64,000 bases of DNA from VAZQ01 sp035293945 (lineage in GTDB: Bacteria > Pseudomonadota > Alphaproteobacteria > Rhizobiales > Xanthobacteraceae): positions 124,001-188,000 of the forward strand of contig DATGLV010000011.1 in NCBI GenBank assembly GCA_035293945.1. Reading direction: 5' to 3'. Below, piece after piece: positions 1 through 9,600 of the stretch; positions within the stretch are counted from its first letter, which is position 1; each line of letters starts with the position of its first letter. The position numbers and the translations under genes were made by a program. The notes beneath the pieces are model-generated. The model saw only the letters and a list, made by a program, of their open reading frames with translations. It was not told the DNA's origin and ran no database searches.

Positions 1-345
1 GCCCTTCCGCTCCAGCTCCTCGCGCAGTTCGCGAAAGTTCTCGATGATGCCGTTGTGCACCACCGCCAGGTGCTCGGTCGCATGCGGATGGGCATTGGTC
101 TCGTTCGGCTTGCCGTGGGTCGCCCAGCGGGTATGGCCGATGCCGATCATGCCCTTGAGCGGCTCGCCGCGCAGCTTGTCTTGGAGGTTGCGCAGCTTGC
201 CTTGCGCACGGCGCCGCGTCAGCCGCCCCTCTTCAAGGGTGGCAACGCCGGCGGAATCGTAGCCACGATATTCGAGGCGCTTGAGCGCATCGACCAGATG
301 CTCCGCGACCGGCTCGCGCCCCAGAATGCCGACGATGCCGCACAT
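1..345 (-). CDS. glmS: Glutamine--fructose-6-phosphate aminotransferase, N-terminal part (cut by window edge)
   Basis: Only the first 115 codons are present. They form the N-terminal glutaminase domain (class II, Ntn-type), which releases ammonia from glutamine for glucosamine-6-phosphate synthesis, the first step toward UDP-GlcNAc, peptidoglycan and lipid A. The start is fixed by the catalytic Cys2 (MCGIVGILG), which must become N-terminal after Met removal. HTRWATHG (residues 71-78) and HNGIIEN (98-104) are standard motifs of this domain. It lies 297 nt downstream of glmU on the same strand, so the two UDP-GlcNAc genes are neighbours. The sugar-isomerase domains lie outside the window. Confidence 0.97.
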   Translation of the reverse strand, partial: MCGIVGILGREPVAEHLVDALKRLEYRGYDSAGVATLEEGRLTRRRAQGKLRNLQDKLRGEPLKGMIGIGHTRWATHGKPNETNAHPHATEHLAVVHNGIIENFRELREELERKG

Positions 346-499
346 GAGCTAACACCTTCCCGCTTTTGGTGTCCCGATCCCGAAGTCCGCCACACCTTGC
401 TGCGACCCAGTGAGCCAGCTTCGGAATAAAAGGGATGCCAGCAAGCCTATGTGTCTATGCCGCTTTTCGACTTGAGGCTCCTGAATGAGATTGCCGCAC

Positions 500-524
500 A
501 CGTAGCAGGAACTTCAAATCAGCG
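500..524 (+). repeat. 25-nt repeat, copy 1 (second copy at 15110-15134)
   Basis: This 25-mer, centred on GGAACTTCAAATC, recurs in reverse orientation at 15110-15134 with 23 of 25 matches. It lies in the 297-nt gap between glmU and glmS, about 155 nt upstream of the glmS start. GGAAC resembles the -35 of EcfG promoters, but no CGTT follows at 16-17 nt, so I do not call it a promoter. Confidence 0.6.
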
Positions 525-642
525 GCATTTGCGCAGATCAAGACCAACACATTGGTGTAAGCGGCGTAAGCGCAGGAAAGGGAAATCATTATTCGTTTCA
601 ACTTGTGACAATTAAGGTTAATGGCGCTGCATCCGGCGGCGG

Positions 643-2007
643 CTACTCGGGACCTTGATTTTTCTTCTTCGTCGCCGCCTTGAGGCTCTTCAGGCGCGAT
701 GCCCGGTTTTCCTTCACGATCTGGCGGCTGCGTGCGATCGCCAGTGCATCGGGCGGAACGTCTTGGGTGATGACCGATCCGGTCGCCACATACGCGCCCT
801 CGCCAATCTTGACCGGAGCAACCAACGCCGAGTTGGAGCCGATGAAGACACCTGTGCCGATGTCAGTGCGGTGCTTGGCAGCTCCGTCATAGTTGCAGAC
901 AATGGCGCCGGCCCCGAAATTCGATCCGGCGCCGAGCCGCGCGTCCCCGATATAGGCGAGATGATTGGCCTTGGCGCCGGCTTCGATGGTCGCCTCCTTC
1001 ACCTCGACAAAGTTGCCGATATGCACGTTCTCGCCCAACTGCGCGCCGGGTCGCAGTCGCGCATAGGGGCCGACCAGCGCGCCCTTACCTACGTGTGCGT
1101 GATCAAGGTGCGAGAACGAGCGGATCACGGCATTATCCTCGATGGTGACGCCCGGACCGAAGACCACGAAGGGCTCGACCACCACATCCCGGCCGAATTT
1201 CGTGTCAGCCGACAGGAACACTGTCTCCGGCGCCACCATCGTGACGCCCGCCCCCAAAGCGGCACCGCGCAAGCGCTGCTGCAGTGCTGCTTCTGTCTCA
1301 GCAAGCTGGGCCTTGGTGTTGATGCCGCGCACTTCATCCTCCTCGGTCTCGATGGCGACCGCCTTGAGATGCATGGCGCGGGCGATCGCGACCGCGTCGG
1401 TGAGATAAAATTCGCTCTTGCGATTATCGTTGTCGATCCGCTCCAGGATTGCGAGCGCGGTCACACCCGCAAGTGCCATCAGGCCGCCATTGCAGAGACC
1501 GATCCCGCGTTCTTCGGCATCGGCATCGAGCTCCTCGCGGACCGCCACGAGCTCATTGCCGGCAAGGACCAGACGCCCATAGCCGGTCGGATCCCGCGGC
1601 CGGAATCCCAGCACCGCAACGGCGGCGCCCTCCGCGATCGCCTGCCGCATGCGCACAAGCGTCTGCGGCCGGACCAGCGGCGTGTCGGCAAAGATGACCA
1701 GGAGATCGTCGAAGCCACGCGCAATGGCCGTCTTCGCAGCAAGGACCGCATGCGCGGTGCCGCGGCGATCGGCCTGCACGAATATCTCGACACCGGGTGA
1801 AGCACGCTCTGCCTCCGCGGCGACCGCGCCGGCTGATGGGCCGATGACAACGGCTGGGGCGAAGCTTCCCGCAGCCCGCACCGCGTCCAGCACGTGCGCC
1901 AAGAGCGAGCGGCCGGCCACCTCATGCAGAACCTTGGGTCGCGTGGCGCGCATGCGGGTTCCTTCACCGGCGGCAAGCACGACTGCAAGACAGGTACGGT
2001 CAACCAT
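643..2007 (-). CDS. glmU: Bifunctional UDP-N-acetylglucosamine pyrophosphorylase / glucosamine-1-phosphate N-acetyltransferase
   Basis: Makes UDP-GlcNAc from glucosamine-1-phosphate in two steps: acetyl transfer from acetyl-CoA, then uridylyl transfer from UTP. The N-terminal pyrophosphorylase carries LAAGEGTRM followed by PKVLHEV (about residues 10-28). The C-terminal half is a left-handed beta-helix of hexapeptide repeats with NYDGAAKHRTDIG, the usual acetyltransferase region. Length (454 aa) is normal for GlmU. I start at the ATG at 2007; a TTG three codons upstream is possible, but the AAAGG-like ribosome site favours the ATG. The order glmU then glmS on one strand is common in alphaproteobacteria. 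Confidence 0.97.
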   Translation of the reverse strand: MVDRTCLAVVLAAGEGTRMRATRPKVLHEVAGRSLLAHVLDAVRAAGSFAPAVVIGPSAGAVAAEAERASPGVEIFVQADRRGTAHAVLAAKTAIARGFDDLLVIFADTPLVRPQTLVRMRQAIAEGAAVAVLGFRPRDPTGYGRLVLAGNELVAVREELDADAEERGIGLCNGGLMALAGVTALAILERIDNDNRKSEFYLTDAVAIARAMHLKAVAIETEEDEVRGINTKAQLAETEAALQQRLRGAALGAGVTMVAPETVFLSADTKFGRDVVVEPFVVFGPGVTIEDNAVIRSFSHLDHAHVGKGALVGPYARLRPGAQLGENVHIGNFVEVKEATIEAGAKANHLAYIGDARLGAGSNFGAGAIVCNYDGAAKHRTDIGTGVFIGSNSALVAPVKIGEGAYVATGSVITQDVPPDALAIARSRQIVKENRASRLKSLKAATKKKNQGPE

Positions 2008-2194
2008 GCGGCCCAACCTTTGGGAAAATTTCTCAGCTCCTCATTATCCGAGGTGACCAAAGCGGAAAAGACAAACGCCCGCGCCGGAAACTGAAACGGC
2101 GTTGGAGGGCGCAAAGATGTGGTGAATCTGCTAGTGTTTTCAATGCAGTGATTCGCGCGTGAACAAGAGCCCGTCACGGCGGAGCGGCAAGATC

Positions 2195-3256
2195 ATGGCA
2201 GATCGGGTACAGGGGGCGGATTGGACCGCGCAGGCACACAAGCGCGGCATGCAGACGCTTTGGCGGCTGGCGGCCTGGGGCTGCCTGGCGACGCTCGCGC
2301 TACTTGTCGCTGTGATGACCGCCTATTCGGGCGCAGGCTCGCATCGGCAAGCGCCGGCGGACCAGGGGACCACACGGTCGAGGACCCTGCCCGGCGACGT
2401 TCCCACGCGTACCGGCGACAATGCCGAGGAAATCCGGCGCTTGAATGAGATCGTACACGCCCTCACCGCCGATCGCGACCAAGCCTTCGCCCGGATTGCC
2501 GCCCTTGAGCGCAATCTCGACAGCATAACCGGATCGATCAAGCGCGTTCAGCAGCAGAGCGGCCAGCCGGCGGCGCAAGCTCCGCAATCGCAAGCCGTGC
2601 AGGCAGCACCTCAGCCGCCTGCTCAGCCCGCCCCGGTGCCGGTCGCAACCGCGAGCCCGCCGCACGAGCAGCCGGCCGCGCCTGGCACAGCGCCGCGGGC
2701 GGAAGCGCCCCCGATCCAGGTCGCCGTCACAAGCGAGCAGGTAACGTACCCGCAACGGCAGCAAGCAGCTGCGCCGCCGCCAGCCGTGGCCGATGCAACC
2801 CGCTCGACGGCGTCCGACGGTGCTCGCTTGGCAACCGCCACCATACCGTCCCGTCCGTCTCCGCCCTCCGAGCCGCCGACCGCAGGGCTCGGCCTCGATA
2901 TCGGCGGAGCGATCAACTACGAGGGCCTACGCACGCTCTGGCATTCGACCAAGAACAGCGACCTGGCGCTGACGGAGGACCTTTATCCCTTGGTCACGGT
3001 GCGTGAGAACAACCGGACCCACGGGATCGATCTCCGCCTCGTCATCGGTCCAATCGACGATATGGAAACGGCCTCGCGCCTCTGCGCAGCGCTGTTGGCG
3101 GTCCACCGCTACTGCCAGCCGGTTGCCTTCGAGGGTCAACGCCTGACTTTGAACGAGCCGCCTGCCGGCAAGCTCGCTCCTATTCATCATGCAGCTCCCA
3201 AGCTCGACCCCAACAAAGCCGTCGCCAAGGATGCTTCGCCGCAAGCTACGAAGTAG
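2195..3256 (+). CDS. Single-pass membrane protein with coiled coil, Pro/Ala linker and SPOR-like C-terminus
   Basis: Unnamed protein of about 353 aa. From the ATG at 2195 (preceded by GGAG about 10 nt upstream; an in-frame GTG at 2159 is the alternative) there is a short cytoplasmic tail, one hydrophobic helix (LAAWGCLATLALLVAVMTAYS, about residues 27-46), a coiled-coil stretch (EEIRRLNEIVHALTADRD, about 80-115), a long Pro/Ala/Gln-rich linker, and a compact C-terminal domain of about 80 residues. The C-terminal pattern, RLVIGPIDDMETASRLCAAL followed by CQPVAFEGQRL, resembles SPOR domains, which bind denuded peptidoglycan. That assignment is inference. It is divergent from glmU, which fits a cell-wall theme. 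Confidence 0.75.
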   Translation: MADRVQGADWTAQAHKRGMQTLWRLAAWGCLATLALLVAVMTAYSGAGSHRQAPADQGTTRSRTLPGDVPTRTGDNAEEIRRLNEIVHALTADRDQAFARIAALERNLDSITGSIKRVQQQSGQPAAQAPQSQAVQAAPQPPAQPAPVPVATASPPHEQPAAPGTAPRAEAPPIQVAVTSEQVTYPQRQQAAAPPPAVADATRSTASDGARLATATIPSRPSPPSEPPTAGLGLDIGGAINYEGLRTLWHSTKNSDLALTEDLYPLVTVRENNRTHGIDLRLVIGPIDDMETASRLCAALLAVHRYCQPVAFEGQRLTLNEPPAGKLAPIHHAAPKLDPNKAVAKDASPQATK

Positions 3257-3315
3257 CGGTCCGGCGCGATTGACCCAGTGCTTGACCCGCAGGAAGCCGA
3301 CAAGCAGAATCGCGA

Positions 3316-3729
3316 ATGATGTCCGATCCTGCGCTTGAGCCAGCACCGCGACTGTTCCGGCCTACCGATCGACAGCTCAATTGGCTACTGGTGATCGGAT
3401 TTCTCGCGGTCGGCCAAGCGATCTACCTGCGCTATCTGGCGATTGAATATGCGCCGGTGGCGCTCGCCTGCCAGGCGGGGCTCAACACCTGGCTCTGCAC
3501 CACCTTCAGAGTGGTGATCGCCTTCTTCAATCACTCCGTCTTCGGCTGGGTCGCGTTGGGCGCTGCGTTGCTCAACTTGGCTCGACCAGCTGTTCCGTTG
3601 GTGGCGGTCGCGCTCGCTGCAGCAGGCTTTGGCCTCGTCCTGCATAATGCCGATCTGTCCGGCTTGGCGGTAGCGCTGCTGGTCGTCAGCTTGGCGCGGC
3701 CGGCGCCCAGATCATCCATCGAAGAGTGA
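3316..3729 (+). CDS. Small polytopic membrane protein, unknown function
   Basis: A 137-residue hydrophobic protein with about four predicted membrane helices (starting near LLVIGFLAVGQAIYL, VVIAFFNHSVFGWVALG, AVPLVAVALAAAGF and LAVALLVVSLA). Charged residues are confined to the ends. Two consecutive Met codons give the start. Its 3' end overlaps the 3' end of the convergent ndvC-like gene by 44 nt. I do not recognise the family. Position next to a glucan synthesis locus suggests, but does not show, a role in the envelope. Confidence 0.7.
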   Translation: MMSDPALEPAPRLFRPTDRQLNWLLVIGFLAVGQAIYLRYLAIEYAPVALACQAGLNTWLCTTFRVVIAFFNHSVFGWVALGAALLNLARPAVPLVAVALAAAGFGLVLHNADLSGLAVALLVVSLARPAPRSSIEE

Positions 3730-5377
3730 GCGCTACGCCGATCAGCCCGCCGCAAAACCAAAGCGCCTGCCAGTTGGCGAAGCCTTCGTTGAGCGAAATG
3801 TAGACGGCCGAAAGAACGAGAACTGCCGCGGTCACTGCTTCCGCAGTCCCACAGGAAGCCTTTTGCCTGCCCTCACCCGCGCCGAAGCGCTGCAGGATCG
3901 CCAGCGCGAGGAAGGGGAACACGGCACCCGTCAGTGGCGCGAAGGCAAAATCGCGATAACGGGGGTCAAAATCGAGACCTAACGCCGCCTGCATGGCAAG
4001 AAGCGCGAGCGCGATCAAGAGGCCGCCGAGGAGCAGTGTGAGGGGCTCATTCGGGCGGCAACGTCGGCGCCCCAGCATGGAGGCAAAATCCGGCACCGCG
4101 GTCCCGGATGCCGCAGCCGCCGCGCACGCAATGGGGGCAAGCAGCGCGACCCCGGCGAAGGAGAGCGAGCGCAGCCAATTCCCCAATGTCAGGCTCTCAA
4201 GCGGGACATTCTCCATCGTCCAGCCGATGAGCGTTCCGCAGACATAGGCAATCGCCGCAACCGCAACCCAGAGGACATGTGCCGGGACCGGCAGCGCTTT
4301 GCGCCGCGCGGCCCAAGCCGAGGCAAAAGCGGCTGCCGCAAGCCCTATGCCGCCCAAAGCCTGCCAGCGCCAAGCCGGATGGTTGGAGACCGGCGCTCCC
4401 CAGACGAACTTCGGCTGCCGGTCATAGGCGTCGTAGAGACCCCAGTGCCCGCCGACCGTACCCTCAAGCCGGCGTTTCCATGGCTGGTCGAAGGCTTCGA
4501 TCAGGTTGACCCGGTAATCGTCTCGCTTGGCTTGGGCCAGCACCTCCTGGACGACGCGGGCTTGGTTCGCCCGCGACGGAAGCGCGCCCTCGCGCATGCG
4601 CCCGGCGCTCGGCCAGCCGAACTCGCCAACGAGAATGTCCCGGCCCGGGAAGGCAGTCGCGACTTGGCCGCGGATTGAAGCCACATGGGCGGCCGCATCT
4701 CGCGCCGGGATCGGAAAGTCCTCCCAATAGGGAAGGATGTGAATGGTGATGAAGTCGACCGCGCTCGCGACCTCCCGGTAGCGCAGCCAGAACTCCCACA
4801 CGTCCGCATAGGTGACCGGCATCGAGACCTGGGCCTTGACGGAGCGGATGGTGTTGATCAGGTCGGGCGCCGACATCTCGCCGCGTAACAGCACCTCGTT
4901 GCCAACGACGACCGACTGGACCACGTCGGGGAAGCGGCGGGCGAGTGCGACAGCGGTCTCAACCTGGTGGCGGCTTAGCTCCGGCCGGTTCGAGAGCCAC
5001 AGACCGAGGATCACCTTCATGCCGTGGCGGGCGGCAATTTCCGGAATCTGGTCGAGCCCGTGATCGACCGAATAGGTGCGGATGCAATCGGTCAGCGGCT
5101 TGAGACGGGTCAGATCGTCCTCGATCTGCTGCGGATCGATCGGCACATCGGGCCCGAACGGATCCTGGTCGGCCCGGAACGGGGCGTAGGAGACGCACTG
5201 GATCTTCTCGCCCGCATTGAATGGGGACCCCGTCACTTCCACGGCGGCGCCAAGCCAAGCCCAAGTGGCAATTATCGCTGCAGCGGTCAAAACAAGATAA
5301 AGGCCGGCTAAAGCATAATGTCGAAAACCCTGCTCTTGCGAACGCACAGGTGGATACTGGTCTGCGGATAAGCTCAT
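3686..5377 (-). CDS. ndvC: NdvC-like membrane beta-glucan synthesis protein with GH17 domain
   Basis: About 563 aa. An N-terminal membrane anchor (YALAGLYLVLTAAAIIATWAW) precedes a periplasmic GH17-type domain with both expected acidic residues: VVGNE and VGEFGWPSAG. A C-terminal block has about seven membrane helices. This layout matches the protein annotated in Bradyrhizobium as beta-(1,6)-glucan synthase or NdvC, needed for the (1,6) linkages or branches of cyclic beta-(1,3),(1,6)-glucans. The function here is inferred from domain order and from the divergent glucan-biosynthesis and ndvB-like genes. I start at the ATG at 5377, because the 33 upstream codons look non-coding. The gene overlaps its convergent neighbour by 44 nt at the 3' end. 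Confidence 0.82.
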   Translation of the reverse strand: MSLSADQYPPVRSQEQGFRHYALAGLYLVLTAAAIIATWAWLGAAVEVTGSPFNAGEKIQCVSYAPFRADQDPFGPDVPIDPQQIEDDLTRLKPLTDCIRTYSVDHGLDQIPEIAARHGMKVILGLWLSNRPELSRHQVETAVALARRFPDVVQSVVVGNEVLLRGEMSAPDLINTIRSVKAQVSMPVTYADVWEFWLRYREVASAVDFITIHILPYWEDFPIPARDAAAHVASIRGQVATAFPGRDILVGEFGWPSAGRMREGALPSRANQARVVQEVLAQAKRDDYRVNLIEAFDQPWKRRLEGTVGGHWGLYDAYDRQPKFVWGAPVSNHPAWRWQALGGIGLAAAAFASAWAARRKALPVPAHVLWVAVAAIAYVCGTLIGWTMENVPLESLTLGNWLRSLSFAGVALLAPIACAAAAASGTAVPDFASMLGRRRCRPNEPLTLLLGGLLIALALLAMQAALGLDFDPRYRDFAFAPLTGAVFPFLALAILQRFGAGEGRQKASCGTAEAVTAAVLVLSAVYISLNEGFANWQALWFCGGLIGVALTLRWMIWAPAAPS

Positions 5378-5784
5378 GCGCCACCATGGCGTCCTGAAGT
5401 CGGTGATCGGGAACCGGCTTATGCAAGAAACGTTGGCGCAGGGCTTATCGTGGGTCGGGAGCGGTGCCAAGGTCACGTTACCGACGTGGCCCTACAACTA
5501 GCCGCCTTACCGACGATTGTCCCAGCGTCCAGTACCTCCGGAGCGTAGGCGGCGCTTCGCCGCGCGGAGCCAAAGGAATTTTTGCGCCCACCATATTGGC
5601 GGCGTGCCGATGTGCTGCTTTAATTGGCCAGCGGCGTGCAGGACAAGATCACGTTATTGACCAGCCGTCGCGCCTATCCGGGCCGTTTTGGCCGACCGCT
5701 TTAGGCAGCGCAGTCGACGCAAACGGGGTAGCGCGGGTTGGGGGGGAAACAGGCCGGAGACGGCCCAACAAGATCAGAGAGATC
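5378..5784. other. 407-nt divergent intergenic region between ndvC-like and glucan-biosynthesis genes
   Basis: No convincing gene here. It should hold promoters for both divergent genes. The only clear motif is the EcfG-type promoter at 5410-5434, reading toward the forward gene. It includes a weakly AT-rich stretch near 5570-5610. Confidence 0.6.
5410..5434 (+). promoter_or_regulatory. Candidate EcfG (general stress response) promoter
   Basis: GGAAC at 5410-5414, a spacer of exactly 16 nt, then CGTT at 5431-5434. This matches the alphaproteobacterial EcfG consensus GGAAC-N16/17-CGTT. It points toward the secreted glucan-biosynthesis gene whose ATG is at 5785, implying a leader of roughly 340 nt. 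A chance match cannot be excluded. Confidence 0.5.
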
Positions 5785-6288
5785 ATGCGCTTCGACAGTA
5801 TGCGTGTTGCCGCCTTGCTTGTGACCATCTTGGCCGTCGCCTTCCCGATTGCTGTCGTCTCGCCGGTCCTCGCCCAGGGCGGGGATGCCAAGGCGACCGA
5901 CCAGCGGCAGGGGAGCGGCGATAGCAACAAGGAAGGTGCGAAGAAGGCGGAGAAGATGACCGACGAGTTCGCCGAAGCCGAGAAGCTTCTGGGCGGGCCG
6001 GCCGCCAGCCCCGAATGCATGTGGCTCGGTCGTCGCGTGGTCAAGCTCTTGTGGAGTGACGATCTCGATACCGCCTTCCGGCATCTCGATCTCTACGACC
6101 GGTTCGGCTGCCCGGCCGGTCATATCCAGACCGCCTTCCGCTGTTTCTTGCGCAAGGGAGATATGGACCCCAAAGCGCTCGATGCCATCAATCAGCGGAC
6201 CTATGCCTGCTGGATCAATCCAAACACCGATCCGGTGATCGCGCCACCAGCCGCAGCCTCGGCGACGCCTCCGTCACAAGCCCAGTAG
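5785..6288 (+). CDS. Secreted beta-1,3/beta-1,6-glucan biosynthesis protein (third gene of the ndv-type locus)
   Basis: A 167-aa exported protein. A signal peptide (MRVAALLVTILAVAFPIAVVSPVLAQ) is followed by a charged low-complexity segment and a conserved C-terminal region containing ECMWLGRRVVKLLW, DTAFRHLDLYDRFGCP and four spaced Cys residues. I recognise this as the family annotated in Bradyrhizobium as beta-1-3, beta-1-6-glucan biosynthesis protein. Its biochemical role is not established; a periplasmic accessory role is inference. GAGAGATC just before the ATG at 5785 supports that start. It lies between the divergent ndvC-like gene and the forward ndvB-like gene, so all three glucan genes sit together. 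Confidence 0.78.
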   Translation: MRFDSMRVAALLVTILAVAFPIAVVSPVLAQGGDAKATDQRQGSGDSNKEGAKKAEKMTDEFAEAEKLLGGPAASPECMWLGRRVVKLLWSDDLDTAFRHLDLYDRFGCPAGHIQTAFRCFLRKGDMDPKALDAINQRTYACWINPNTDPVIAPPAAASATPPSQAQ

Positions 6289-6622
6289 CCCTTCACCTGC
6301 GGTCGGTGCCGTCTGCTATCGCGCGGCGAAATGCCAGCGCCTGAGGGGCCGCGTTGAGCGATGGTCTGCACGAATGTTCAGCTTAGCCTGTACGAATATT
6401 CAGCGATGAACGTAACCTGTACGACTGTTCATCGTTTGGTATGTTTGTCGCGAAAAATCGGAAACTATTTTCTTATTGAGTTGTTGGTTATCTTGAATTC
6501 GCCACGCCACAACGCTACTTGTTGAATGCCTTTGATCAAGGTACCGTTCAAATAAGCGGCCTTGATCGAACCTAGGGGACGGGTTCGGGCCTTTGTTTCC
6601 TGCCCCGTGCGGTTACCCTCTC
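6289..6622. other. 334-nt AT-rich intergenic region upstream of ndvB-like gene
   Basis: No gene. It holds three related 16-mers (TGTACGAATATTCAGC type) at 6367-6433 and then a markedly AT-rich stretch (about 6435-6560) in an otherwise GC-rich window. This is the probable promoter region of the ndvB-like gene. Confidence 0.6.
6367..6433 (+). promoter_or_regulatory. Three direct repeats plus 7-bp inverted repeat: candidate operator cluster
   Basis: TGCACGAATGTTCAGC (6367-6382), TGTACGAATATTCAGC (6389-6404) and TGTACGACTGTTCATC (6418-6433) are clearly related. Start-to-start spacing is 22 and 29 nt. The last repeat also closes an inverted repeat, GATGAAC (6405-6411) with GTTCATC (6427-6433). 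TGTACGA-type sites recall TetR-family operators. No TetR gene is present in the window, so the regulator is unknown. Confidence 0.55.
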
Positions 6623-9600
6623 ATGCGCTCCGTCGCCGCCGTAGTCGCACTCATCGTGTGCGTGCACGCCGGGCTGTGGACGTTGCTCCAACGGCAACAG
6701 GCGGTTCCCGATTCCGACGGTCCGCTGGCGAGCATTTCCTATACCCCCTATTCCTATTCCCGGAACCAGCACCCCGAGGACGGCCCGCCGCCGACCGCCG
6801 ACCACATCCGCGAGGAGCTTAAGCTCCTGGCCCCCTATGCCCGTGCCATCCGCACCTATTCCTCGACCGGCGGTGTCGAGCAAGTGCCGGGGATTGCGCA
6901 GGAGCTTGGTCTCAAGGTCGCGGTCGGCATTTGGCTCGACGACCGGGCCGCGCGGGACGGGAAGGAGATCCAGGCGGCGATCGACCTTGCCCGCCACTAT
7001 ACCAATGTCACCGCGATCTACGTCGGCAACGAGACCATCAAGACCAGGTCGCTGGCCGAGGTAGCGGAGATCAGGGTCGGGTCGGGCGACAGGATCGACA
7101 CCATCAAGCTGAGCGACCTCCCCTTCGACGAGCAGGCGCTTCGCGCGCAAGCCGAAAGCACCATCGACATGAGCGCGCTGCGCACCGAGGCGGAGCGCAA
7201 GAAGGCGTCGCTTGGCCCCCGAGGCGAAGGGACGTCGCTCAAGACAATCCTGGACGATCTGAAGCAAGACAAGCTCAACTCCGTCGTCGACCAACTCAAG
7301 AGCGCGCAGATCGACGCGGCGTTACGCAAGGAGGCCTCGAGCCGGAAACAGGCGCTCGACCAGTCAGCCGGACCGAAGAAATCTTTCGAGGACGTACTCG
7401 ATGACCTCAAAGTCGAAAAGAGCGTCGAGGCACAGATCGCCATCCTGAAATGGGTGAAACGGCACAGCCCGGTTCCCGTCACCAGCGGCCAGATCTGGTC
7501 GGACTGGCGCGATCACCCGGAGCTCACCTCTGCGGTAGATTTCGTGGCCGCGCACATCCTGCCGTATTGGGAAGGCGCTTCAGCGAGCCAGGCGGTCGGC
7601 TGGGGCATCACTCATTATGAGGAACTGCGCCGAGACTTCCCGGGCAAGCGCATCGTCGTCGCCGAGTTCGGCTGGCCGAGCGCAGGCTACAATTACCATG
7701 ATTCCGAGCCGGGCCGCGTCGAGCAGGCAACGGTATTGCGCGATTTCACCGCCCGCGCGGAGGCGCTCGGCATCGACTACAATGTCATCGAAGCCTTTGA
7801 TCAACCTTGGAAGATCAACGAAGGCAGCGTCGGCGGATATTGGGGTGTGTTCGATGCCTCCGGGCAGGCGAAGTTTGCCTGGACCGGCCTCGTCAGCAAT
7901 CCGGACTATTGGAAGGTCGCCGGGCTTGCGGTCCTGCTGGGGCTGCTCCTCTCGTTGCCGATCCTTGCCAAGCCGCGCGCAACTGCAGGCGAGGCCGCGA
8001 CCCTTGCGGTGGCCGCCAACGGCGTTGGTGCCTGGTTCGCGGTCGTCTTCGCCTTCTGGAGCGGCCACTACTTCGTGCTGGGTTCCGCCTTCGCGTTCCT
8101 TCTCGGGGCGACCCTGCTGGTTCCACTGGTCTGCATCGCGCTGGCCCGCGTCGAGGAGATCGCGGCGGTTGCGTTCGGGCATGGCCCGCGCCGCTTGATC
8201 ACCGGCCCGTTGCCGACGCCGGCCCCTGAGGGCTTCGCCCCGAAGGTCTCGATCCACGTGCCGGCCTACCGGGAGCCGCCGGAGATGCTGAAGGCGACGC
8301 TGGATGCGGTCGCCCGCCTGCAATATCCGAACTTCGAGTGCGTGGTGGTGATCAACAACACGCCCGATCCGGCTTGCTGGCAGCCCATCGCGGAGCATTG
8401 CCGCACGCTGGGCGAGCGCTTCAAGTTCATCAATGCCGAGAAGCTGGAGGGGTTCAAGGCCGGCGCGCTCCGCCTCGCTCTCGCGCATACGGCGCCCGAC
8501 GCTTCGATCATCGGCATCATCGATGCCGACTACGTGGTGCATCCTGACTGGCTCAAGGATCTCGTGCCCGTCTTCGCGGACCAGAAAGTCGGCCTGGTGC
8601 AGGCCCCGCAAGACCATCGCGACAGCGAGCGCACGCTCATGCACCATGCCATGAACGGCGAATATGCCGGCTTCTTCAATGTCGGCATGGTGATGCGTAA
8701 CGAGAAGAACGCGATCATCGCCCACGGCACCATGTGCCTGATGCGCCGCTCCGCAATGGACGAGGCCGGCGGCTGGTCAAGCGACACGATCTGCGAGGAT
8801 ACCGATCTCGGCTTGAGCATTCTCGAGCGCGGTTGGCACATTCACTACACCAATCGGCGCTACGGCCATGGCCTCCTGCCGGACACGTTCGAGGCCTACA
8901 AGAAGCAGCGCTATCGCTGGGCCTATGGGGGATTTCAGATCCTCAAGAAGCATTGGCGCCAGCTTTTGCCGCAAGCGCGGCACCTTACCCCTGAGCAGAA
9001 GCGCGAGTTCGCGCTCGGCTGGCTCAATTGGCTCGGCGCAGAGAGCCTCGGGGTCGCGGTCGCAATCCTCAACCTCTGCTGGGTCCCGGTGGTCGCCTTC
9101 GCGGGCATCGCCATCCCTGACAAGATTCTGACGCTGCCGATCCTCGGTGCCTTCGCGGTCTCTTTCACACACTTCATCGCTCTTTATCGGCTGCGGGTGC
9201 CGATCCCAATCCGGCAGATGGTCGGTTCCCTGTTTGCCGCCATGTCGGTGCAATGGACCGTTGCACGCGCGGTCGCCTACGGCATCTGGACCGAGAGCGC
9301 GCCGTTCATGCGCACCGCCAAAGGCGGGACCACCCGCAAGGGGCCCGATTTCCCGGCTTTCTGGGAAGGCGTCATGGCGGCGCTTCTGCTCATTGGCGCG
9401 GCGCTCGTTGTAGAGACCAACAACGTACAGATCACCGAGCTCAACGTGTTTGCGGCGGTGCTGGTGGTCCAGAGCCTGCCATTCCTGGCGGCAGTTGCGA
9501 TCGCGCTCGTCGAAGGCTCGCGCTTCAATGAGTTCGCCTACTGGCGCAGCATCGAGGCCAAGGTTACCGGGAAGCTGCCGCGGCCCGCCGCGACGACGGA

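Noticed and set aside
500..524. EcfG promoter based on GGAAC
   Set aside because: No CGTT occurs 16-17 nt downstream in either copy of the 25-mer.
346..642. glmS ribozyme upstream of glmS
   Set aside because: No matching pseudoknot sequence was seen, and this ribozyme is known mainly from Gram-positive bacteria.
6367..6433. Short CRISPR-like array
   Set aside because: Only three diverged 16-nt units with unequal spacing of 22 and 29 nt, and no cas gene. An operator cluster fits better.
6531..6542. FNR box at TTTGATCAAGG
   Set aside because: The half-sites abut without the four-base spacer required for CRP/FNR-type binding.
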